Source of the DNA: Fibrobacter sp.
GTDB taxonomy: Bacteria > Fibrobacterota > Fibrobacteria > Fibrobacterales > Fibrobacteraceae
DNA: 38,108 nt
NCBI GenBank assembly: GCA_017550445.1
Contig: JAFZOV010000173.1
Location: 1-38,108, forward strand
Direction of reading: 5' to 3'
The notes beneath the pieces are model-generated. The model made no database searches. It saw nothing but the letters and a program-made list of their open reading frames with translations, and was not told the DNA's origin. Position 1 is the first letter of the stretch. The number at the start of each line of letters is the position of its first letter. The position numbers were made by a program, and so were the translations under genes. Below, piece after piece: positions 32,693 through 38,108 of this stretch.

Positions 32693-32728
32693 CAGCGTCA
32701 TCAAGCGCATAACAACCAGAGGTAAATC

Positions 32729-33118
32729 ATGGCTACAAAGGAACAGGAAATTACCCAGATTGGCCACAGCGTGACCATCAAGGGCGACATCAGCGGCAAC
32801 AGTGACGTTCGAGTCGCTGGCAACATCAACGGCAGCATCACTATCGAAGGCGAACTCATCGTCGAACGTCAGGGACTTGTCGAAGGTGAAATCAAGACCA
32901 CTACTGCTGTCATTGCAGGCTCTGTCAAGGGTAACATCGACTGCTCCGACAAGCTGGTCCTCGAAAGCACTTCCCAGTACGATGGCAACATCAAAACCAA
33001 GCGTCTTATTATCCAGGAAGGTGCCATATTCCAGGGCAACTGCCAGATGAACGCTAAACCTGCCGTTGCAGAAAAGCCGTCTGCAGCTCCTAAGAAAGAA
33101 GCAAACGCACTCCTTTAA
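32729..33118 (+). CDS. Bactofilin
   Basis: 129 residues. The beta-helix core (about 13-105) has regularly spaced short strands: IGHSVTIKGDISGNSDVRVA, GSITIEGELIVE, KGNIDCSDKLVLES. The tails are short and the C-terminus is Lys/Pro/Ala-rich. Bactofilins polymerise into filaments without nucleotide and anchor peptidoglycan enzymes or ParAB-type machinery. AGAGG lies 7 bases before the ATG. It is last in the rsmG-parA-parB-M23 cluster and has its own terminator. Confidence 0.95.
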   Translation: MATKEQEITQIGHSVTIKGDISGNSDVRVAGNINGSITIEGELIVERQGLVEGEIKTTTAVIAGSVKGNIDCSDKLVLESTSQYDGNIKTKRLIIQEGAIFQGNCQMNAKPAVAEKPSAAPKKEANALL

Positions 33119-33142
33119 TCAAAGCCAAATATTTAACGAAGA

Positions 33143-33173
33143 ACCCTCTTATTAGAGGGTCTTTGTTTTTTTT
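33143..33173 (+). terminator. Intrinsic terminator after bactofilin
   Basis: ACCCTCT (33143-33149) pairs with AGAGGGT (33154-33160) across a 4-base loop; CTTTG and a run of eight or more T follow. Confidence 0.92.
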
Positions 33174-33523
33174 AAAAAGGGACAAAAAATAAATCCACAA
33201 CCATACTATTAAACATCAAATATTTATATAAATGATATTGATAATTGATAGGGTGAATAGTGAATATAATTGTGGAAACGATAACTTAACTTGATGATAG
33301 TCAAAAAGTTATAAAACTAAAATCGAAGAAAATAAATGTTGAAAACTTTCAATCTGTTCACTTTTTTCAATGTTGATAAGTGTTGAAGGTGTGTTTTCAA
33401 TGCCAATTCACAGGCGGTACACCAAATTATGTTGAAAACGCTATGATAAGGGTCACATTTAATAAAAAAATGAAAAAAATTATAATCATAGCCCCAATAT
33501 AATAGTTATATTGTACAAACAAA
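33174..33523. other. AT-rich gap with a cluster of TGTTGAWAA repeats
   Basis: 350 bases without a gene. TGTTGAAAAC occurs at 33337-33346 and 33430-33439, TGTTGATAAG and TGTTGAAGGT in tandem at 33371-33390, and the inverted TTTTCAA form at 33394-33400. TGTTGATAA is one base from the DnaA box TGTGGATAA. The end holds a -10-like TATATT (33507-33512) 11 bases before the next ATG. Confidence 0.5.
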
Positions 33524-34264
33524 ATGTCATCAAAGATCCTAAAAATAGGTCAGATATCCGATATCCATATCGGAAACGGAGACGAGCTCGTACAGGGAAT
33601 CGACGTTTGCGCAAATTTCCGTAAGGCTCTCGAATCCAAGTCTATGCAGAACCTGGATCTTTTGGTGCTATCCGGCGACCTTTCGGAAAATTCCGATCCT
33701 GGCGCCTACGAATATGTTGTCTCCCTGCTCAAGGACTACAAGAGTCCGGTGTGCATAATTCCAGGCAACCACGATGACCTCAAAGTCATGCGGAAATATT
33801 TTGACCTTGAATCCAGGATTCATGGTGACAGATGTTTTTACCGCTATGACCTCCAGGGCAGGACCATCTTTTTCTTGGACAGCGCCTGTGGCAATGTTTC
33901 ACCGGAACAGTTAGCCTGGCTCAAAACCGAAGCTGCGAAGATCAAGGAAGAAGTTATCCTGTTCATGCATCATCCGCCTTGCTTCTGTGGTCACCGCTTT
34001 ATGGACTTGCGTTACCACCTTGACAACATGGTCGAGGTACAGCAGGTTCTTGCAGGTATCAAGAACTTGACCCACATTTATGTCGGTCACTATCATCACC
34101 AGTTCGAAGTGAACATGGGTCGCCAGGTTGTGCACGTTGCACCGGCAACCCAGTTCCAGATTGATCCTAGTTTGCCCTATTTTAATTTGAAAAGTGCCGA
34201 TCCGGGTTGGCAACTGATTGAATGGGGCGAAAAAAATGTAGAAACTACAGTTTATTTTGAATAG
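33524..34264 (+). CDS. Calcineurin-like metallophosphoesterase
   Basis: 246 residues. The metal-binding motifs are all present: ISDIHIG (D-x-H), LSGDLSE (GD), PGNHDD (GNHD), MHHPP and GHYHH. The order and length resemble CpdA/class III cyclic nucleotide phosphodiesterases, but the substrate cannot be told. TATATT ends 11 bases before the ATG and no strong ribosome binding site is seen. It is followed by a tRNA gene. Confidence 0.9.
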   Translation: MSSKILKIGQISDIHIGNGDELVQGIDVCANFRKALESKSMQNLDLLVLSGDLSENSDPGAYEYVVSLLKDYKSPVCIIPGNHDDLKVMRKYFDLESRIHGDRCFYRYDLQGRTIFFLDSACGNVSPEQLAWLKTEAAKIKEEVILFMHHPPCFCGHRFMDLRYHLDNMVEVQQVLAGIKNLTHIYVGHYHHQFEVNMGRQVVHVAPATQFQIDPSLPYFNLKSADPGWQLIEWGEKNVETTVYFE

Positions 34265-34310
34265 ACCCCTTGAATTTTTTAAACTAATTGACTAAATTTG
34301 GGAAAAATTT

Positions 34311-34383
34311 GGCGGCTTAGCTCAGTTGGTAGAGCGTCGGAATCATAATCCGCAGGTCTGTGGTTCGAGCCCACAAGCCGCTA
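34311..34383 (+). tRNA. tRNA-Met (CAT anticodon)
   Basis: 73 nucleotides. Acceptor GGCGGCT/AGCCGCT with a G-U pair at 1-72, D stem GCTC/GAGC, anticodon loop ATCATAA, T arm TGTGG-TTCGAGC-CCACA, discriminator A. The CCA end is not encoded. G1-U72 pairing argues for an elongator rather than the initiator, which has an unpaired 1-72. Ile2 (lysidine-modified CAT) cannot be fully excluded. Confidence 0.92.
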
Positions 34384-34405
34384 GTATTTTGAAAAAGAGG
34401 CTGAT

Positions 34406-34855
34406 ATGTCAAGACGAATCCTAAAAGTGGCGTTGTTGATGATCGCCTCTTTTTTCGTAGCTCCGGTGTTTGTCGCTTGCGATAGCGCCGACAATAACGT
34501 ACCTGAAATGAACCAGGTGCAGGCATCCACTCCTAAGACTGTGCCTATCGTGCAGGTGGACGCCTTTACTGCTCCCAGCTCTTCGGAAATCACTGCTGAA
34601 AAGGCAAGGCTCTACGTGAAGGCAAGTGCCGCCCTCGTGGAACTCGGAGTTCGTTGGTCCGAACGTATCGACAAAGCTAACGATACCGAAAAGATCCAGA
34701 TTCTCAATGCCTACAATGTAGCCCGCGACCAGCTCTGTGCCCGCGTCGGTCTCGCCGGCATTGCCGAATACAACTGGATTACGACGGTTGCCGTTCCCGA
34801 TCCGAAAAACAAGGCAACTTTCGAAGCTGCCGGCATGCGTACCAATAATAACTAG
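34406..34855 (+). CDS. Hypothetical lipoprotein
   Basis: 149 residues. The lipobox FVAC-D gives a lipidated Cys at about 25. A Pro/Thr/Val linker leads to a helical domain (AEKARLYVKASAALVELGVR; ILNAYNVARDQLCARVGLAG). I do not know the family. AGAGG lies 7 bases before the ATG. It starts 22 bases after the tRNA and may be transcribed with it. Confidence 0.75.
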   Translation: MSRRILKVALLMIASFFVAPVFVACDSADNNVPEMNQVQASTPKTVPIVQVDAFTAPSSSEITAEKARLYVKASAALVELGVRWSERIDKANDTEKIQILNAYNVARDQLCARVGLAGIAEYNWITTVAVPDPKNKATFEAAGMRTNNN

Positions 34856-34915
34856 CCGTTTTATTCGGTAAGCTATTTAGTATAATTATTACTAGAATTT
34901 TGTAATCAAATCAGT

Positions 34916-34955
34916 TTGACATAGACCACGCCACAATTATATATTTGGCGTGGTT
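34916..34955 (+). promoter_or_regulatory. Strong promoter with -10 inside an inverted repeat
   Basis: TTGACA (34916-34921) and TATATT (34940-34945) with an 18-bp spacer. A perfect 9-bp inverted repeat (ACCACGCCA, 34926-34934, and TGGCGTGGT, 34947-34955) brackets the -10 box. It could be an operator, or a terminator for the preceding lipoprotein gene (TTTT follows). Confidence 0.65.
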
Positions 34956-34990
34956 TTGGGTATGTTGTGGTTTTCCACGACGGGGTTAGA

Positions 34991-35365
34991 ATGTACACAC
35001 TTACCGATTATGCAACAACTGTCATGTTGTTCAAGCTGTTCTGCATCGCAGGCTTTACAATCCTAATGCTCATTTACCTTTGCTGGTATTCCAAATTCTG
35101 GACAGACGAAGATTTTCCGGGAATGCGTCCGAAACGCAAGGCTAGTCCTGCAGATTCTTCAAGTCAGGTGAATACACCTTGTAAGAATCCCTGCCATGCT
35201 CCTTTACATGGTAAAGTGCCGTGTCCGCAGCCCGATACAGGTCTTCGAATTTTTTACCGTGTTCGGGGAATATGGATATTCCTATTGAAAGCGAAACACA
35301 ACTTCCTAAAGGCTCATGGGGGAAAAGGCGTTTTACTTTGTCCGAAATCTTTGAAGCAAGCTTGA
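34991..35365 (+). CDS. Small membrane protein overlapping the diguanylate cyclase gene
   Basis: 124 residues if read to the stop at 35365. One transmembrane helix near the N-terminus (FKLFCIAGFTILMLIYLCWY), then a charged segment (EDFPGMRPKRKASPADSS). The second half is antisense to the end of the diguanylate cyclase gene and looks artefactual (Pro/Cys-rich), so the natural stop may have been lost. The strong promoter upstream and GGGG 5 bases or so before the ATG argue that the first half is real. Confidence 0.45.
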   Translation: MYTLTDYATTVMLFKLFCIAGFTILMLIYLCWYSKFWTDEDFPGMRPKRKASPADSSSQVNTPCKNPCHAPLHGKVPCPQPDTGLRIFYRVRGIWIFLLKAKHNFLKAHGGKGVLLCPKSLKQA

Positions 35366-36488
35366 TAGCAGTTTCGCTTTTTTGGACATCGCGCAGGTAG
35401 ACCATAAATTCGTCGCCGCCGATACGCCCCTTGATATCCATTCCCTTGAAGCTTCTCTGCAGGATATTTCCGATGGCGGTCAGTACCCGGTCTCCGGCGG
35501 CATGACCAAATGAATCGTTGATTTCCTTGAACTTGTCGACATCGATCATCATGAGTGCGCCGCTGGTATCGTCCGTGGCGTTTTCGATGATATTGGTAAT
35601 TTCGCTTTCTGTTTCCTGCTTGTTCAAAAGCCCGGTCAGGGAATCTGTCTTGGAACGTTTCTCCAGTTGCAGCTTCATCAGCTGAACTTCCGTTACGTTA
35701 TTGATCAGGGCGATAATGCCGTTTACTTTTCCGTTTTCGTCAAAGACGGGACGCTTGATCAGTTCCAGATATTCGACACTACCGTCTTCACCTTCTTCCT
35801 TGATCACATAGTTAGTGCCTTTACCGGTACGGAGCAGTTCCTTGTCGGACTCCATGGCTTTCAAGGCGTTTTCTTTGTCTTCACGGATTTCTACATCCGT
35901 CTTTCCGCGGATGGTCCAGTTAGGGTCGTTCTCGGTATGCAGATGGTGCCAGTAGTGTGTCGCGAATACGTACTTGCCTTCGGCATCCTTCAGGTAGATA
36001 TTTGAGGGAAGTTCCTTCAGGATTTTTTCGACTTCCGAGAAAGTGGCGGAGTCCTTGCCTTTAATACAGTTGTTGATTCGGAGTAAAATCAATTCTTTTT
36101 GGAATGGCGGTTCGAAATATTCGTTCGCGCCGGCAGCTATGCAAAGCTTATAGTCTTCGGAATTCGGGACTGCAGAAACGGCTATGTTGGGAATTCCCAC
36201 GAACCTTTTGTCTTCGTTCAGTTTCTGCTGAAGCCAGAAACCGTTCTTTTTGCACAGCTTTACATTAAAGAGTATCGCAGAAATGCTGTCGTGTTTTTTG
36301 TCTACCAATTGCAGGGCGTCTTCTTCGGAGTCCACGTCTACAATGGGATACTGTTCAGAAAGCAGTGTGCGGAATTTTTTTAGTGCATTGCCTTTTATAT
36401 TTACGAGAACGAGCTGACGTTTCGCGATAGGTTGAACCACCTTCGCGTCATTCAGGTAAGATATGTTTTCGTTCTCGAGAATCTGCAT
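35142..36488 (-). CDS. Diguanylate cyclase with degenerate receiver and PAS domain
   Basis: 448 residues. Residues about 24-140 form a receiver-like domain, but the phosphoacceptor Asp is Asn (LFN75VKLCKKNG), so phosphorylation is unlikely. A PAS-like region covers about 155-270 (NIYLKDAEGKYVFATHYW). The GGDEF domain (about 280-440) has an intact GGDEF at 357-361 and DVDKFKEINDSFGH, so it should make c-di-GMP. The inhibitory I-site RxxD is KGMD (348-351), so product inhibition may be weak. It converges on a small membrane protein gene. Confidence 0.93.
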   Translation of the reverse strand: MQILENENISYLNDAKVVQPIAKRQLVLVNIKGNALKKFRTLLSEQYPIVDVDSEEDALQLVDKKHDSISAILFNVKLCKKNGFWLQQKLNEDKRFVGIPNIAVSAVPNSEDYKLCIAAGANEYFEPPFQKELILLRINNCIKGKDSATFSEVEKILKELPSNIYLKDAEGKYVFATHYWHHLHTENDPNWTIRGKTDVEIREDKENALKAMESDKELLRTGKGTNYVIKEEGEDGSVEYLELIKRPVFDENGKVNGIIALINNVTEVQLMKLQLEKRSKTDSLTGLLNKQETESEITNIIENATDDTSGALMMIDVDKFKEINDSFGHAAGDRVLTAIGNILQRSFKGMDIKGRIGGDEFMVYLRDVQKSETAIKLASKISDKVKRLFPHEPLGSCVSLSIGISIFPEHGKKFEDLYRAADTALYHVKEHGRDSYKVYSPDLKNLQD

Positions 36489-36575
36489 TGTTTTATCCAG
36501 TTACACATATATATATTTTTTTGGCAGGAAAAAACAAATAAAATATTCCAATTTGGAATATGGCGTTGAGATAAA

Positions 36576-37433
36576 TCACTTTTGATAAATATTGGGGTTG
36601 CAACTATAGAAACGGCGGTGAGTCCAACCGTACCAAAGAGCAGGATTTTCTGCAATGCGGTTTTCTAGCCAGCGGTTGAATGCCTCGTTCACGCTATTGT
36701 TTACCGGAGTGATTTCGGTGGCGTGCAGAATCCGTTCCTCTTTTGACTTTCCGGATTTTCTTGATTCCTGGAGCCAGCAAATGAATACGGGAGTTTCTGG
36801 ACGGTGTTTTAGTAAAAAGTCGGGCAGTGGATTCACGTGTACCGGTTTTCCGAGGAATGTCCCGGTGGCCGCACTTTCGATTCGGCTATCCTGATCCATT
36901 AATAGGCAGAACAGATTTTTATCATCGAGGAGTCGCAAGAACTCGCGGGGATTCTTCGCGTTCACGGAATAATTTCGTTTGTCAACGGAACGGATTCTGT
37001 TTTCGACAATACGGTTGAGCGCTGCGGGTTTTAACGGTATATAGCTTGCCTTGAGCGGAATGCCCAAGCGGCAAAGCCAGGGGCCAATCGCTTCGTAGTT
37101 ACCGTAATGGGCAGTCAAGAAAATTCCGCCTTTGCTCATCTTGTTCAAAACGGGTTCACTATCGTTTGCAAGTTTGTATGTAATGCCGTTTTGCTTGAAA
37201 GGATAGCTATTGAAATCCTGTGGCAATTTTTTGAATGAACCGAAGTCAAAAAGAATATTGCTGACGTGGTGAGAAAGATTTGAAATAATTTGTCTATATT
37301 CTTTTATATAAATTATTTTAGAGGAGGTAGGATGTGCGTAGCTTAAATTAGTTTGTACCACATCTCGTTTCCAGCCAGACGTTAGCAGGAGCCTGTAAAG
37401 GACTTTCTCGAAAATGTAGCCTATCTTGAACAA
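36576..37433 (-). CDS. LpxL/HtrB-family lysophospholipid acyltransferase
   Basis: 285 residues. The catalytic H-x4-E motif is in LTAHYGNYEAIGPWL, and NPALWYGWTHRRF is the typical C-terminal signature of late lipid A acyltransferases. It would transfer a fatty acyl chain to lipid A or a related lipid at the inner membrane. The N-terminus lacks a clear transmembrane helix (EKVLYRLLLTSGW is only weakly hydrophobic). It follows the small Cys-rich gene by 6 bases, so they are an operon. Confidence 0.88.
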   Translation of the reverse strand: MFKIGYIFEKVLYRLLLTSGWKRDVVQTNLSYAHPTSSKIIYIKEYRQIISNLSHHVSNILFDFGSFKKLPQDFNSYPFKQNGITYKLANDSEPVLNKMSKGGIFLTAHYGNYEAIGPWLCRLGIPLKASYIPLKPAALNRIVENRIRSVDKRNYSVNAKNPREFLRLLDDKNLFCLLMDQDSRIESAATGTFLGKPVHVNPLPDFLLKHRPETPVFICWLQESRKSGKSKEERILHATEITPVNNSVNEAFNRWLENRIAENPALWYGWTHRRFYSCNPNIYQK

Positions 37434-37439
37434 GGTGGA

Positions 37440-37604
37440 TTAATCCTTGTTTGCTTTTGGCTTGTTTTTGCCGGAGTCATTGGCAGATTCACTAAAGGGA
37501 AATACGAAGCGTCCACGGAGAACGCAGCCGGGAGCTCCCGGATCGCATTCCTTCTTGCGTTTATTGCAGAAGGTATTCCTTAAGTGTCTACATTCGTAGC
37601 TCAT
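37440..37604 (-). CDS. Small cysteine-rich protein upstream of the acyltransferase
   Basis: 54 residues with four Cys in the first half (YECRHLRNTFC, KECDPGAPGC) and a polar C-terminus ending in Lys residues. The ATG at 37604 is preferred because TATAAT ends 7 bases before it; an in-frame start at 37820 would read across the rRNA promoter. A zinc-binding role is possible from the Cys spacing, but no family is recognised. Confidence 0.55.
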   Translation of the reverse strand: MSYECRHLRNTFCNKRKKECDPGAPGCVLRGRFVFPFSESANDSGKNKPKANKD

Positions 37605-37782
37605 ATATAGAATTATAGAAAAGAACTTGAAAAAAAGAATAAATGGGCAAAAAACAATAGCTATAACTGGCCGTAGCCAAAGTAAATATGTTGACAGAAT
37701 GTTAATAAATTGAATATTATGTGGATATAAAACAGAAAATTTTGAAAAATTGAAAAAAAATGAAAAAAATGCGCAAAACCAC
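37605..37782. other. AT-rich upstream region of the rRNA operon
   Basis: No gene is visible. A/T-rich tracts at 37735-37770 (runs of A with T) lie just upstream of the rrn -35 box, like an UP element for the alpha subunit of RNA polymerase. Confidence 0.55.
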
Positions 37783-37811
37783 TTGACAATCGTCACAGAA
37801 AGTTCTATAAT
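37783..37811 (+). promoter_or_regulatory. Perfect consensus promoter of the rRNA operon
   Basis: TTGACA (37783-37788), a 17-bp spacer, TATAAT (37806-37811). The start of transcription should be near 37818. Confidence 0.95.
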
Positions 37812-37817
37812 TGGCCT

Positions 37818-37981
37818 CACCCTCGAACGGGACGGCTGAGAAGCCTGAACGAACGAGAACGGAGGCCCGCGAGGCCGCCGGGAAGATTGAAGGAATCGGA
37901 GATGTGCTTAGTGACGGGTCCAAGAGAATTCTTGGAAAGTCAATAATACGAACGTGATTAACGGGATCAAGACTTTAAAAA
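37818..37981 (+). other. rRNA leader
   Basis: Transcribed spacer between the promoter and the 16S gene, with GC-rich inverted repeats at 37850-37880. A clear boxA (TGCTCTTTAACA-like) was not found. Confidence 0.7.
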
Positions 37982-38108
37982 TTAATGAAGAGTTTGATCC
38001 TGGCTCAGAACGAACGCTGGTGGCGTGTCTTATACATGCAAGTCGAGCGGTCCAGCAATGGATAGCGGCGAACGGGTGAGTAACGCGTAAGCAATCTGCC
38101 CCATGCTC
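37982..38108 (+). rRNA. rrs: 16S ribosomal RNA, 5' end (cut by window end)
   Basis: GAAGAGTTTGATCCTGGCTC and later ACATGCAAGTCGAGCG and GGCGAACGGGTGAGTAACGC are the universal 5' 16S segments. Aligning with E. coli numbering puts base 1 at about 37982. Only the first 127 bases are present. Confidence 0.97.

Noticed and set aside
36181..36203. GCTATGTTGG followed by a short palindrome, resembling the hairpin element
   Set aside because: It lies in the receiver part of the diguanylate cyclase, lacks the first hairpin and the rest of the frame; probably chance.
37605..37820. Longer N-terminus for the small Cys-rich gene
   Set aside because: It would be coded across the rRNA promoter and A-tracts, giving a Phe-rich nonsense peptide.

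Overview
The window looks like a chromosomal segment of a Fibrobacter-type bacterium (Fibrobacterota). The evidence is a lipoprotein with long serine/lysine linkers, a secreted carbohydrate-esterase-like enzyme, several small secreted or lipoproteins without clear relatives, recurrent TATATT -10 boxes, and a complete housekeeping set (rsmA, tmk, secA, rsmG, parA, parB, the start of a 16S rRNA gene). The genus is inferred from protein style, not from a database match.

Layout. (1) 0.3-11.5 kb is an accessory/defence region: a RelB/DinJ-type antitoxin with an internally deleted PIN toxin; a McrB-like GTPase with a McrC/LlaJI-like nuclease; an HTH-fused cytosine-5 methyltransferase abutting a TdeIII-like restriction endonuclease; and two paralogous AlbA/Schlafen-type ATP-binding regulators with a small partner. 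Palindromes, GC-rich non-coding elements and dispersed repeats are common here. (2) 11.5-24.5 kb is mostly core genes on the minus strand: mutT-like, a secreted esterase, rsmA, tmk, a duplicated-domain protein, a cysteine-module lipoprotein, secA, a low-molecular-weight phosphatase, a hypoxanthine-DNA glycosylase, a GNAT enzyme, a thioredoxin-like protein and a Gfo/Idh/MocA oxidoreductase. (3) 24.46-24.94 kb is an AT-rich gap with two perfect DnaA boxes and a parS site, a candidate replication origin. Left of it 17 of 22 genes are on minus; right of it 15 of 20 features are on plus, including the rRNA operon. (4) 26-33 kb carries six parS sites spread over 4.6 kb, small secreted proteins, a family of paired hairpin elements beside three of the parS sites, and then a tight rsmG-parA-parB-M23 peptidase-bactofilin cluster. 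(5) 33.5-38.1 kb has a metallophosphoesterase, tRNA-Met, a lipoprotein, a small membrane protein, a diguanylate cyclase, an LpxL-type acyltransferase with a small cysteine-rich partner, and a consensus rrn promoter driving a 16S rRNA gene cut by the window end.

Working together: parS sites, ParA and ParB should segregate the origin region, and the neighbouring M23 peptidase and bactofilin suggest a link to the cell envelope. In the defence region one methyltransferase could protect against both flanking nucleases.

The most novel signals are the paired-hairpin element next to parS, whose stems differ completely between copies yet stay perfectly paired, and in-frame mobile repeats inside three housekeeping genes (parB, secA, rsmG), one of which carries a slippable 7-bp tandem repeat.
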